Shown here: positions 26,740 through 35,814 of the stretch, in pieces | Layout of the letters: every line of letters starts with the position of its first letter | Numbering within the stretch: the stretch's first letter is position 1 | Assembly: GCF_001886815.1 (NCBI RefSeq) | Contig: NZ_CP018099.1 | Coordinates: 4,710,501-4,774,500 of the forward strand | Length of the DNA stretch: 64,000 bases | Reading direction: 5' to 3' | Source of the DNA: Caldithrix abyssi DSM 13497 | GTDB taxonomy: Bacteria > Calditrichota > Calditrichia > Calditrichales > Calditrichaceae | The notes under the pieces: model-generated | What the model was told of the DNA's origin: nothing | Database searches by the model: none | The model's input: the letters and a program-made list of their open reading frames with translations, nothing else | Position numbers and translations under genes: made by a program

Positions 26740-27273
26740 ATGAGACGGCGAGGTAAAAAATCTACTGGCTCATTTAGTTTTAATATCGATTCTTTAATGG
26801 ACATTGTAACCAATATTGTGGGGATGCTGGTCATCATTGGCATTATCAGCAGCCTTTCATTACGCTCTAAAGATTTTGTATTCGAAACGCCGATGGTTTA
26901 TGAAACGGAAAAAGCGAGCATCATTTTCGAATGCAGAAATAACCAGCTATTCCCTGTTTCGCAAAATGCCGAAACGTTTTACTACCGCACCTATGCCGCC
27001 TATCAGGAGGTGTTAATCCCCGTGCCTGACGCGCAGGGCGAGAGTATTGCCGAAATCAGCCAGCCCGGTTCCATATTTTACGAAATGTTGAATCAAACCG
27101 ATCCCCAAAAACAATTTTTTTACTTTATTGTGCGCTCCGATAGCTACGACATTTTCAGAGAAGCGCGAAAACTGGCCTGGGAAAAAAATATTGAAGTGGG
27201 CTGGACGCCCAAACCGAAAGATGAAATCATTCTGTTTTCGCCTTACGGCGAAAGAACAAAAGTGGTCGATTAA
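26740..27273 (+). CDS. TolR/ExbD-like protein B (keeps the membrane Asp)
   Basis: A 177-residue single-pass protein. The N-terminal segment FNIDSLMDIVTNIVGMLVII places Asp21 at the start of the transmembrane helix, the position of the essential Asp in ExbD and TolR. The periplasmic part contains FFYFIVRSDSYDIFREARKLAWEKN, a pattern seen in TolR-like domains where the chain reports a residue-by-residue strand and helix. It starts 3 bp after protein A ends. The pair is expected to form a heterodimer in the pore of the TolQ-like pentamer, with only this subunit able to carry ions through the Asp. Confidence 0.8.
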   Translation: MRRRGKKSTGSFSFNIDSLMDIVTNIVGMLVIIGIISSLSLRSKDFVFETPMVYETEKASIIFECRNNQLFPVSQNAETFYYRTYAAYQEVLIPVPDAQGESIAEISQPGSIFYEMLNQTDPQKQFFYFIVRSDSYDIFREARKLAWEKNIEVGWTPKPKDEIILFSPYGERTKVVD

Positions 27274-27276
27274 TTC

Positions 27277-28677
27277 ATGGTAGATTTCAAGATGAGCGGA
27301 ATGCAAAAAAGTCTTATTTTGTTGTTATTTCTTTTCATTTTTGTGGGATGTAAAAAACAGGAAGCCACGCCTTCCGACGCTTCCGGCCAGGCCATCTCCT
27401 TTATCAATGTGGTTCACAAAAAAGGGGTGGTAGATATTCTACCGCTTGACAACCATCGACTGCTTTCCATCGGTAGAGACAGCCTGGTCATTTTATGGCA
27501 AACCGATTCGGCCAGAGCCATGGCTTTTAAGCGCTTACGCCGAACGCCGGTGGCGCTTGCCAGATCCGTGAACGATCCGGCTTCGTTCTGGCTCTTTTTA
27601 GAAAAAGGTGTTATCTTACAATTGTCCATACCGGAGCTTGCGGTAAAAAATCAGATTCAGACCGTATTTAATAACTTTGCCAGGCCGCTGCTTTCCCTTC
27701 CCCAAAAGGTATTTTACGCCAGGGCCGATTTAAATCTGGTTTTATTCGATCCGCTTAAAGCCTCTGTCAAAATCCAGCCTTTTGCTTTAAATTTTAAGGA
27801 CGCTATTTCTGTGGCCAGAACCCAACCGCTTCTGGTCCGCTTTCGAGATACTCAGGCCCGGTTATTCGATTTGCGTACGTTTAAAGGACTCTCTTCTGTC
27901 AATCTGCCTCGTTTCAATTCCAGAACAAAAGCGCCGCGCTTGATAACCTTTGTTGATGATCATTTTTGTCTGGCGGCCCACGCTGAAAACCTGTGGTTAA
28001 TCGACTGGAACCGGCGGCAGGCGCGCATTCTACCGCGCAATCATCTGGCGCCCATCACGGCTCTGGCCGCTTCTAATTCATTAAAGATGTTTTTCAGCGG
28101 CTCCATGGATAAGTCGATTAAAGTGTGGGACATGGATTCACAAGAATTAAAGGCTTCGCTTTACGGCCATTTTTTCAATATTAACCGGTTGGTAGTCATC
28201 GATTCCACCCAAAGCCTGATCTCCGCTTCGGAAGACGGCACCATTCTCATTTATGATTTACATAATTTTGAGATGGTAAAACGACTGGGCGCCATGGAAG
28301 TCGCCTTAAAATCGCCCTGGCAACTGACCATCACCTCGGTTTATCCGGCGCGCTCTTTTAAGGTAGGAACTGACGAATACAACGTGTCGGAACGTGGAAG
28401 CCGACTTTTAAAAGTAAACGCCGAAATAAAAAATATCTCGCCGGCCGACGCCATATTTTTTTCCTCCAACTTTTTTATCATTGATTCGTCCAATGCCAGA
28501 ACGCCCTGCGTGGGGCTTGAAAATTACGTGGCTCTTGGGCCCGATGCCTATTTCAAAAGGCTTATTTCCCCCGGTAAATCCATTAAAGGCACCTTTATCT
28601 TTGTGATTAAACCACCTTATCAAAAATACCGACTCACCTACGAAACCCTGCCGCCCGTTTCATTGCAAGACTTCTGA
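27277..28677 (+). CDS. WD40-like beta-propeller lipoprotein with DUF4352-like C-terminal domain
   Basis: A 466-residue protein (shorter if the in-frame ATGs at 27292 or 27301 are used; none has a strong ribosome-binding site). The hydrophobic segment LLLFLFIFVGCKKQ ends in a lipobox, with Cys at residue 25 from the first ATG or 17 from the third. Repeats such as ITALAASNSLKMFFSGSMDK, KVWDMDSQE and LISASEDGTILIYDL are WD40 blades. The last 120 residues (LKVNAEIKNISPADAIFF, then NFFIIDSSNAR) resemble the Ig-like DUF4352/TRF2-like fold. It starts 3 bp after the TolR-like gene and closes the operon; the likely role is an envelope-anchored scaffold. Confidence 0.85.
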   Translation: MVDFKMSGMQKSLILLLFLFIFVGCKKQEATPSDASGQAISFINVVHKKGVVDILPLDNHRLLSIGRDSLVILWQTDSARAMAFKRLRRTPVALARSVNDPASFWLFLEKGVILQLSIPELAVKNQIQTVFNNFARPLLSLPQKVFYARADLNLVLFDPLKASVKIQPFALNFKDAISVARTQPLLVRFRDTQARLFDLRTFKGLSSVNLPRFNSRTKAPRLITFVDDHFCLAAHAENLWLIDWNRRQARILPRNHLAPITALAASNSLKMFFSGSMDKSIKVWDMDSQELKASLYGHFFNINRLVVIDSTQSLISASEDGTILIYDLHNFEMVKRLGAMEVALKSPWQLTITSVYPARSFKVGTDEYNVSERGSRLLKVNAEIKNISPADAIFFSSNFFIIDSSNARTPCVGLENYVALGPDAYFKRLISPGKSIKGTFIFVIKPPYQKYRLTYETLPPVSLQDF

Positions 28678-28783
28678 TAATCTTTCTGGTTTTAATTTTT
28701 ACCCTCCTTTCATTAGACTGCAACATTCATTATTGATTTCCGTAAATCGTTAAAAAGCGGTTAACCAATCAGGGAGTAGAACA

Positions 28784-31429
28784 ATGAAAGTTTTTTACAA
28801 AGGATTTGTATTTTTTTTCATGTTAACCACCATTGTTTTAGCAAAAGATCAGATTTCCCGAAAAACCTGCCAGGCCTATCCTGTCAATTCCGTAGCTCCC
28901 AAGATCGATGGCAAACTGGATGATCCTTGCTGGCAAAAAGCGCCTTTTCAGGATTCTTTTGTGCAGATCAAACCGGTTGAGAACGCCACGCCTTCTCAAA
29001 AAACAAATTTCAAAGTTCTGTATGATAAAACCAATCTTTATGTGGGCATTGTCGCTTACGACACGGAACCGGATAAGATTGAATCTCAGATATCTCGTAG
29101 AGATCAGATTAACAGCAGCGATTTTCTGGCCGTGGCGCTAGATAGTTATCTGGATAGACGCACGGCTTTTGTGTTTGGCGCCAATCCAGCCGGCGTTAAA
29201 TCCGATATTTTAATTTCCGAAGACGGGAATCGGCAGGATGAAAGTTGGGACCCGATATGGGAAGTCAAAACAAGCGTCACCGATTCCGGCTGGATTGTGG
29301 AAATGCGCATTCCCTTTAGCCAGTTGCGCTTTGCCCAAAAAGCCAGTCATACATGGGGTTTTCAGGTCTATCGTAAAATTTACCGCAACCAGGAAGAAGA
29401 CATGTGGCAATACATTCCCAGAAACGCCGCCGGATTCGTTTCCTATTTCGGAAATCTGACGGGCCTCGAGGGCATTCACTCGCCAAAACGCGTGGAATTC
29501 CTTCCTTACGCCGTCAGCCAATTACACCTGTTTCAGGCCGAACAGGGCGATCCCTTCGCCACCGGTCGCGACTTCCGCTTCGACTTTGGTTTGGATGGAA
29601 AAATCGGAATTACCAGCGATCTGACCATGGATTACACCGTCAACCCGGACTTCGGGCAGGTGGAGGCCGATCCTTCCGAGGTCAACCTTACCGCCTTTGA
29701 AACCTTTTTCGAAGAGAAGAGACCTTTTTTCATCGAAGGCAAGAATATCTTTGAATTTACGCTGGCTATGGGCGACGGCGATATGTCGCAAGAAAAGATC
29801 TTTTATTCCAGACGCATTGGCCGCTCGCCGCAATACTACCCTTCCGCAGACGACGGTTTTAATTACGATTTTATCGACATGCCGGAACAAACGCGCATTT
29901 TAGGCGCCGCCAAACTCAGCGGCAAAACCAGCAAAGGCTGGTCCATCGGCCTGCTGGACGCTGTTACCAATGCGGAAAAAGCCGTCATTGACGACCAGGG
30001 CCGTCGGCAAAGCGTAACCGTGGAGCCGCTGACCAATTTTCTGGTCGGTCGTCTGCAAAAAGATTTTGACGAAGGCAACACATCCATAGGCGGTATTGTA
30101 ACGGCAACCAACCGCCAGATCAACCAAGATTATTTAAAATTTTTAAACAAATCCGCCTACACCGGAGGCATTGATTTTCGCCATCAATGGGCTAATAAAG
30201 CCTATTTTGTCAACTTTAAACTGGTCGGCTCTCACTTAATCGGAGATCCAAAGGCCATTACGCGCGTTCAGGAATCTTCAGCCCGCTATTTTCAACGACC
30301 GGACGCCGACCATGTTAAGTACGACACCACACGTACCACCCTTTCCGGCCATGGCGGCACGTTTGGCATTGGCAAAGTGGGCAACGGCAACTGGCGTTTT
30401 GCGGTAGGCGGCCTCTGGCGTTCCCCCGGCCTGGAGCTCAACGATGTGGGCTTTTTGCGTCGCGCCGATCAGATCATGCAGTTTTTGTGGATCGGCTACC
30501 GACTTAACAATCCCATCGGTATTATTCGGCGCGCCGATCTGAACATCAACCAGTGGCAGGCCTGGAACTTTGCCGGCGACCAGCTGTTTTCCGGCGGAAA
30601 CATTAACGGCGGCATTCAGTTCACCAATCTCTGGGGCTTTTACACCGGCATCAATCGCCAGCAGGACGGCTATTCACCGTATTTATTGCGCGGCGGCCCG
30701 CTGGCGCGCTACACCGGTAGCTGGAACTTCTGGATAAGAGGTTACAGCAATCAGTCCAGGGACTATCAGTTTGCCGTTTCCGTGGGAATCCAGCGCAATG
30801 ACGATGCCGTTTCTAATGGCTACCAGGTACGCTTTAACTATTCCCAAAAAGTTAACAACCGTTTAAAAGTGGAAATCAATCCCTTTTACGCCTTTAATCG
30901 CGATAACCTGCAGTACGTCTCCAGGGAAACGTTTCAAAATGAAGATCGTTATCTATTTGCCAGACTCATTCAAAATACCTTTGGCGTGGTTTTCCGTTTG
31001 AATTACAGTCCAACGCCCAATCTTTCGTTCCAGTATTACGGACAGCCTTTTATTTCTGCAGGCAAATACAATCATTTTAAAAGGATTACCAATCCACGCG
31101 CTAAAGGAAACGACCGCTTTCAGGAATTTGACGCCGAACAAATTGTTTACGACCCGCAAGACGAAACGTACTACATCGATGAAAACCGCGATGGCGTGAC
31201 AGACTATTCGATCTCCTACCCGGATTTTAATTTTAAAGAATTCCGTTCTAATTTTGTGATTCGCTGGGAATATCAACCGGGCTCCACGCTCTTTTTGGTG
31301 TGGACGCAAAGCCGTAATGATTTTATCGGCAACGGCAGCTTTCAGGCTTTTTCCGATTTTAAACAATTATTCGGCTCCCGCCCGGACAATGTTTTTTTGA
31401 TCAAGCTGAATTACTGGCTGTCCATGTAA
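28784..31429 (+). CDS. Outer-membrane protein with N-terminal CBM9-like domain and DUF5916 barrel
   Basis: An 881-residue protein. A signal peptide (about residues 1-20) precedes a CBM9-like beta-sandwich (VAPKIDGKLDDPCWQKA through about residue 215, with the YVGIVAYDTEPDKI strand). The rest fits DUF5916, with TMDYTVNPDFGQVEADPSEVNLTAFETFFEEKRPFF followed by a long series of amphipathic strands ending in KLNYWLSM. These proteins are common in Bacteroidetes and Calditrichota-like genomes and are thought to be outer-membrane barrels; substrate and role are unknown. A 106-bp gap from the WD40 gene and a terminator after it suggest a separate transcription unit. Confidence 0.9.
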   Translation: MKVFYKGFVFFFMLTTIVLAKDQISRKTCQAYPVNSVAPKIDGKLDDPCWQKAPFQDSFVQIKPVENATPSQKTNFKVLYDKTNLYVGIVAYDTEPDKIESQISRRDQINSSDFLAVALDSYLDRRTAFVFGANPAGVKSDILISEDGNRQDESWDPIWEVKTSVTDSGWIVEMRIPFSQLRFAQKASHTWGFQVYRKIYRNQEEDMWQYIPRNAAGFVSYFGNLTGLEGIHSPKRVEFLPYAVSQLHLFQAEQGDPFATGRDFRFDFGLDGKIGITSDLTMDYTVNPDFGQVEADPSEVNLTAFETFFEEKRPFFIEGKNIFEFTLAMGDGDMSQEKIFYSRRIGRSPQYYPSADDGFNYDFIDMPEQTRILGAAKLSGKTSKGWSIGLLDAVTNAEKAVIDDQGRRQSVTVEPLTNFLVGRLQKDFDEGNTSIGGIVTATNRQINQDYLKFLNKSAYTGGIDFRHQWANKAYFVNFKLVGSHLIGDPKAITRVQESSARYFQRPDADHVKYDTTRTTLSGHGGTFGIGKVGNGNWRFAVGGLWRSPGLELNDVGFLRRADQIMQFLWIGYRLNNPIGIIRRADLNINQWQAWNFAGDQLFSGGNINGGIQFTNLWGFYTGINRQQDGYSPYLLRGGPLARYTGSWNFWIRGYSNQSRDYQFAVSVGIQRNDDAVSNGYQVRFNYSQKVNNRLKVEINPFYAFNRDNLQYVSRETFQNEDRYLFARLIQNTFGVVFRLNYSPTPNLSFQYYGQPFISAGKYNHFKRITNPRAKGNDRFQEFDAEQIVYDPQDETYYIDENRDGVTDYSISYPDFNFKEFRSNFVIRWEYQPGSTLFLVWTQSRNDFIGNGSFQAFSDFKQLFGSRPDNVFLIKLNYWLSM

Positions 31430-31482
31430 TCGAACATGGTTTGCTCCCGGCATTCATTTAAAAAAGAGCGTCATTAAATTTT

Positions 31483-31513
31483 AACGGTGTTGTTTAAGGC
31501 AACACCGTTTTTG
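31483..31513 (+). terminator. Intrinsic terminator after DUF5916 gene
   Basis: AACGGTGTTG (31483-31492) and CAACACCGTT (31500-31509) form a perfect 10-bp stem with a 7-nt loop and a short T run. Confidence 0.88.
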
Positions 31514-31546
31514 GTTGTGGCTATGCTGTGCTAGAATTAAAAATTA

Positions 31547-31608
31547 CGAATTATCACGCGGAGCGGGAGGCTGTGCCCGAATTATCACGCGGAGCGGGAG
31601 GCAGTGCC
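31547..31608 (+). repeat. Two direct copies of a 31-bp unit
   Basis: The unit begins CGAATTATCACGCGGAGCGG and recurs with period 31 (31547-31577, 31578-31608) with a single mismatch (CTGTGCC versus CAGTGCC). A partial third start (CGAAT) follows. Function unknown. Confidence 0.85.
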
Positions 31609-31619
31609 CGAATAGGTAG

Positions 31620-32395
31620 AGTGCCGGTTCGCTTAGGATACTTCCTCTGGGAAATCTAAAGGAAAAGCGTTTGAAAATTTTTGTACTGTTGGATTGGTTG
31701 ATTAGTTGAATGGTTGAATGGCAACTGTCCACTTTCAGCGTTCCCCTCTCCCAGACTATTATTCTTGGAAAAGGAGATCAAGAGGATGAGGGCAATTGAA
31801 ACTATTTTAAATTTTTAACACTATTTGCGCTCTTTGTGACTCCTCTGAGCTCCCTGTGGTCGCTTGAAATAGTTTTTTAATTTTTTTCTGCGATGATTGG
31901 CGTAATCTGCATGAAAATTACTTCGCGCGCGTTGCGGTTGATTTTGGTAGCGGCTGTGCTGCCTTAGAAGTTTGAACCTTGATTAAAAGGATTACAGGAT
32001 TGACTTGATTTTATGCACTCGATGCGACTTTATTCTCCAAATTTAATAAAAAAGTTAAAAAGGCAAATCTTGGTAATCCAAAAATCAAGCAAATCCTGGT
32101 TCAAAAATTAAATTGTTCATCGGCCGCTCATTTCGAATCCCCATCTGGCTGGATACAAAAATTTTTGTGCTGTTTTAAAAACTCATCCCCCAGCCCCTTT
32201 TCTTTAAAAAAGAGAAGGGGCGTAAATAGCGCCGATTTGCTTGGCTTTAGTCTCAGAACAGTTTGTTTAATCATTTTCTGCGATGATTGGCGTAATCTGC
32301 GAGAAAATTACTTTGAGCGCGTTGCGGTTGATTTTGGTAGCGGATTTGCTGGCCTGGAGTGAATACAAGGCTGAAAAACAAAAGGGTAAAAAATG
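31620..32395 (-). repeat. Composite dispersed repeat block, opposite in orientation to the 57-59 kb array
   Basis: The segment is a reverse-complement relative of the array at 56.8-59.3 kb. It contains the TTAGGATACTTCCTCTGG module, an octamer tract near 31687-31720, the block AATCATTTTCTGCGATGATT (second copy, near 32270), a palindrome-edged element bounded by TTGAACC at 31972 and GGTTCAA at 32098, and an AGCCCCTTTTCTTT hairpin module. The AATCATTTTCTGCG-to-TTGCGGTTGATTTTGG stretch occurs twice, near 31890 and 32270, so this locus is itself a partial tandem duplication. Confidence 0.85.
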
Positions 32396-32406
32396 TAAAA
32401 TAAAAC

Positions 32407-32435
32407 TTGACAAATGGGCAAATATATTCTTAATT
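32407..32435 (+). promoter_or_regulatory. Possible promoter of a small transcript
   Basis: TTGACA at 32407-32412 and TTAATT at 32430-32435 are 17 bp apart. A strong terminator lies about 90 nt downstream with no credible open frame between them. Confidence 0.4.
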
Positions 32436-32441
32436 TTATGC

Positions 32442-32550
32442 AAAGAAATTTGAGGAAATTTAGGAAAGAAATAAGGATTATCCTCCCTCCTAAACAAATA
32501 AAACCCTCAACATCATCCTTCGGCTCCACATCCTGTGGAGCCTTTTTTGT
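32442..32550 (+). ncRNA. Candidate small RNA (promoter and terminator only)
   Basis: The interval is bounded by a promoter-like TTGACA-17-TTAATT and by an intrinsic terminator, giving a predicted RNA of about 100-110 nt. It contains a CCTCCCTCC tract (near 32481) that could pair with ribosome-binding sites. The only open frame, 38 codons from the ATG at 32438, runs through the terminator stem and lacks a ribosome-binding site. I do not recognise a known RNA family. Confidence 0.3.
32522..32550 (+). terminator. Intrinsic terminator without an obvious upstream gene
   Basis: GGCTCCACA and TGTGGAGCC form a 9-bp stem with a 3-nt loop followed by TTTTTTGTTT. The nearest plus-strand coding gene ends 1.1 kb upstream and already has its own terminator. 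Confidence 0.88.
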
Positions 32551-32560
32551 TTAAAAAAGC

Positions 32561-32589
32561 TTGACATAATGTTTGAATTACTCTATTTT
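32561..32589 (+). promoter_or_regulatory. Probable promoter of the nfeD-stomatin operon
   Basis: TTGACA (32561-32566) and TATTTT (32584-32589) have 17-bp spacing, placing the start of transcription about 25 nt before the ATG at 32621. It follows directly after the terminator at 32522. Confidence 0.6.
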
Positions 32590-32620
32590 TTTATTACCTT
32601 AAACTAATCGGGATGTTACA

Positions 32621-33916
32621 ATGAAAAAATTTTTTCTTATCGCAATATTAATATTGACCGTTAATGCTTCTGCTGAAGTTGTTCACCGCATTATTATCGA
32701 GGGAGTCATCAATCCTGTTGCTACAGAATACATCACTAAATCCATCGAACAGGCGGAGGAGACAAATGTAGAGGCGCTGATCATTCAATTGGATACGCCC
32801 GGCGGCTTAATGGAATCCATGCATAAAATCGTTAAAGCGATTCAGGCTTCTGAGGTGCCGGTCATTGTTTATGTGGCGCCCAGCGGCTCGCGCGCCGGTT
32901 CCGCAGGCGTATTCATCACCTACGCCGCGCATATTGCATCCATGGCGCCATCGACCAATATCGGTTCCGCTCATCCTGTTTTTGGCGGCAGCCCCACCGG
33001 CGCTCAACCCGATACGGCCACAACCAGCACGTTGATGGAAAAGGTTGTTAACGACGCCGTGGCCAAAATACGCAGCCTGGCAGAAAAACGGGGGCGCAAC
33101 GCAGACTGGGCGGAAAAAGCCATTACCGAAAGCGCCAATATCACCGAGAAAGAAGCCCTTAAATTAAAAGTGATCGATTTTATCGCCCCATCGGTAGACT
33201 CTCTTTTAAGCCTGATTGACGGCCGCCAGGTTGAACTGGATGTGGGCGTGGTCAAAACGCTGCGCACGGCCAATGCGCAGGTTATCACCTTTGAAATGAA
33301 CTGGCGACAACGGTTGCTGGATATTATTAGCAACCCTAATGTGGCCTACATTCTTTTAATGCTGGGGATTTACGGAATTTTGTTCGAACTTTACAGCCCG
33401 GGCGCCATTTTACCGGGGGTTGTCGGCGGCATTTGTTTGATTTTAGGACTTTACGCCTTACAAACTCTGCCCGTCAATTACGCCGGATTTTTACTCATCA
33501 TCTTTGCCGTTATTTTGTTTTTACTGGAAATAAAAATACCCAGCTATGGATTATTAACCATCGGCGGGATCATTTCATTAATCATGGGAAGCGTTATGTT
33601 GTTTGAAAGTCCTTTACCGTTTTTACGTGTTTCCTGGCAGGTAATCACTTTTGTGGTAACATTAAGCGTATTGTTCTTTGTCTTTGCCATCGGAATGGCC
33701 ATTCGAACGCACCGCAAAAAACCTACCACCGGAGACGCCGGCCTGATCGGCGAGATTGGCGAAGTGTACAAGCCGTTGAATCCGGAAGGTACCATTAAGG
33801 TTCACGGCGAATACTGGAAAGCCGTAAGCGATGAGCCCTGCAAAAAAGGACAAAAAGTCGAAGTTGTCGAGTTTAACCGCAATACATTGGTTTTAAAAGT
33901 AAAACCGGTAAAATAA
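32621..33916 (+). CDS. NfeD-family membrane-bound serine protease (ClpP class)
   Basis: A 431-residue protein with a signal sequence (about 1-18), a ClpP-like periplasmic protease domain (about 20-220), several transmembrane helices (about 235-370) and a C-terminal OB-fold NfeD domain ([26 protein letters not shown]). The nucleophile is S94 in [12 protein letters not shown], and K141 ([11 protein letters not shown]) is the likely catalytic base by comparison with the archaeal PH1510 protease. The family cleaves the C-terminus of the partner stomatin, which is encoded 17 bp downstream. Proposed role: membrane quality control. Confidence 0.94.
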   Translation: MKKFFLIAILILTVNASAEVVHRIIIEGVINPVATEYITKSIEQAEETNVEALIIQLDTPGGLMESMHKIVKAIQASEVPVIVYVAPSGSRAGSAGVFITYAAHIASMAPSTNIGSAHPVFGGSPTGAQPDTATTSTLMEKVVNDAVAKIRSLAEKRGRNADWAEKAITESANITEKEALKLKVIDFIAPSVDSLLSLIDGRQVELDVGVVKTLRTANAQVITFEMNWRQRLLDIISNPNVAYILLMLGIYGILFELYSPGAILPGVVGGICLILGLYALQTLPVNYAGFLLIIFAVILFLLEIKIPSYGLLTIGGIISLIMGSVMLFESPLPFLRVSWQVITFVVTLSVLFFVFAIGMAIRTHRKKPTTGDAGLIGEIGEVYKPLNPEGTIKVHGEYWKAVSDEPCKKGQKVEVVEFNRNTLVLKVKPVK

Positions 33917-33932
33917 AATTGAGGAGCAGCAT

Positions 33933-34721
33933 ATGCCACAGTTTTTAATTACGCTTGTCATCTTTTTAATTCTGCTACTTTCCAGCGCCATTCGTGTTCT
34001 TAAAGAATATGAGCGGGGCGTTATCTTTCGTCTGGGGCGGCTGGTTGGCGGCAAGGGGCCCGGAATCATTTTCCTGATCCCTTTAATTGATCGCATGGTA
34101 AAAGTCAGTTTGCGTACGGTTGTAATGGACGTGCCGCCGCAGGATGTGATTACCAAAGATAATGTTTCGGTGCAGGTAAACGCCGTGCTTTACTTCCGCG
34201 TCATCAATCCGGAAAAGAGCGTTGTGGAAGTTGAAAACTATCTGTTTGCCACCTCGCAGCTGGCGCAAACCACCCTGCGCAGCGTGGTCGGTCAGGTGGA
34301 ACTGGACGAACTGTTAATCGAGCGCGACAAAATAAACGCCCGTCTTCAGGAGATTATCGATCAACACTCCGATCCCTGGGGCGTTAAGGTTTCTCTGGTT
34401 GAAGTAAAACACATCGATTTACCAGAAGAGATGAAGCGCGCCATGGCCAAACAGGCCGAGGCCGAACGTGAGCGGCGGGCAAAAATCATTGCGGCTGAAG
34501 GCGAATTCCAGGCGGCAGATAAACTCACCCGGGCGGCCAAAATCATCGACACCAGCCCTTCGGCCCTGCAATTGCGCTTTTTGCAGACATTAATCGAAGT
34601 CAGCTCAGAAAAGAATTCCACGACCATCTTCCCGGTGCCCATCGATCTCTTTAAACCGTTTATCGAAAAAGGATTGAGAGATTTGTACGACAAATCGACG
34701 CGATCGGACGATGACCAGTAA
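33933..34721 (+). CDS. Slipin (stomatin/prohibitin-type SPFH protein)
   Basis: A 262-residue SPFH/Band 7 protein. One N-terminal membrane hairpin (about residues 3-20) is followed by the slipin signature [20 protein letters not shown] and the SPFH domain ([20 protein letters not shown], then [29 protein letters not shown]), and then a helical tail. These proteins form membrane microdomain scaffolds. It follows the NfeD protease in the classical nfeD-stomatin operon, with a GAGGAGC site before the ATG. Confidence 0.95.
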   Translation: MPQFLITLVIFLILLLSSAIRVLKEYERGVIFRLGRLVGGKGPGIIFLIPLIDRMVKVSLRTVVMDVPPQDVITKDNVSVQVNAVLYFRVINPEKSVVEVENYLFATSQLAQTTLRSVVGQVELDELLIERDKINARLQEIIDQHSDPWGVKVSLVEVKHIDLPEEMKRAMAKQAEAERERRAKIIAAEGEFQAADKLTRAAKIIDTSPSALQLRFLQTLIEVSSEKNSTTIFPVPIDLFKPFIEKGLRDLYDKSTRSDDDQ

Positions 34722-34921
34722 ACATCGCGCTAATGATTGCTCCAAGGCCGGGAAGGCGCTGCGCACGCTTTCCTGGCTTCAACCATTTCATGAGGTTGAA
34801 AGGCAAAAAATACCCGATAGTTTTGGGCCGGAGGCTTCGCTGCTGCGGACCGTCTTCCGACCAGAAACCGTAGAAAGTCCAGTTTACTTTGAGCGAGTTC
34901 CAGGCTAAAGGAAAGGCGAAT

Positions 34922-35794
34922 ATGCGAAAAAGCGTTTTAATGAGCTTAATCTTCTTTTTAGCATTATTTTCCGGCTGCAGCATGCAGCGAATGGCCATTC
35001 GGCAAATGGAGCCGGTTTTGAACAACAGCGTCGCCGCTTTTTTTGAAGAAGACGATCTGGAGCTTGCCAGGCAGGCCATGGCCGCCAACTTAAAGCTGGT
35101 TGAAGGCCTTTTAAAAAGCGACGCGCAAAACCAAACGTTACTTCAGATTCTGGCCCAGGGGTATGCCGGTTATGCCCTGGCCTTTGTCGAAGATACCAAT
35201 GCCAATCGGGCGCGTAAACTCTATTTGCGCGCCAGAGACTATGCCTGGCGGCTGCTGGAAGCGCAAAATAAACAACTGGCCAAAACGCTTAAAACAGCCA
35301 GCGCCGCCGACTGGGAGCGCATTTTGTTAAAAGCCAGAAAAAAGAACGTTCCGGCGCTTTTCTGGCTGGGGTTTAGTTGGTCTTCTTATATTAATCTTTC
35401 CCTGGAAGATCCGCAGGCCATTCTGGATCTGGCCAGAGTTGAACCCGTTATGAAGCGCGTGCTGGAGCTGGATTCCAGCTATTTTTATGGAGCGACCTAT
35501 CTGTTTTTTGGCAGTCTTTACGGTCAAAAACCGCCGCTTTTGGGCGGAAACCCACAAAAAGCCAGAGCGTTTTTCGAAAAGAATTTTAAACTGACCGGAG
35601 GAAAGTTTCTTTTGAGCTATGTGTACGCCGCGCGCTTTTACGCTGCAAAAACATTAAACGAGCAATTATTTGACAGCTATCTGCAAAAAGTTTTAGATTC
35701 TCCGATCGATATTCAACCCAATGTGCGGCTTTTAAATCAGGTGGCTAAACAAAAAGCTAAGCGATTACTGAAAAAAAAGTCTGAGATGTTTTAA
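34922..35794 (+). CDS. TatT-like lipoprotein (TRAP transporter T component)
   Basis: About 290 residues from the ATG at 34922, which has an AAAGGAAAGG site; an upstream in-frame ATG at 34889 does not. The signal peptide ends in the lipobox LFSGC (Cys at about residue 20). The remainder is helical, TPR-like, with the family pattern NRARKLYLRARDYAWRLL and FWLGFSWSSYINLS. TatT proteins form a trimeric periplasmic hub that binds DctP-type substrate-binding proteins (TPAT systems). The partner DctP gene starts 20 bp downstream. Confidence 0.85.
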   Translation: MRKSVLMSLIFFLALFSGCSMQRMAIRQMEPVLNNSVAAFFEEDDLELARQAMAANLKLVEGLLKSDAQNQTLLQILAQGYAGYALAFVEDTNANRARKLYLRARDYAWRLLEAQNKQLAKTLKTASAADWERILLKARKKNVPALFWLGFSWSSYINLSLEDPQAILDLARVEPVMKRVLELDSSYFYGATYLFFGSLYGQKPPLLGGNPQKARAFFEKNFKLTGGKFLLSYVYAARFYAAKTLNEQLFDSYLQKVLDSPIDIQPNVRLLNQVAKQKAKRLLKKKSEMF

Positions 35795-35814
35795 TAAAAA
35801 CAGGGGCGGTGTAA

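Larger units (their letters stand above)
31430..32620. other. Long intergenic region: terminator, repeats, possible small RNA, nfeD promoter
   Basis: No protein gene is supported in these 1190 bases. In order it holds the terminator of the DUF5916 gene, a two-copy 31-bp direct repeat, a 770-bp composite repeat block, a promoter-terminator pair that could define a small RNA, and the promoter of the NfeD gene. The short open frames here follow repeat sequence. Confidence 0.75.
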
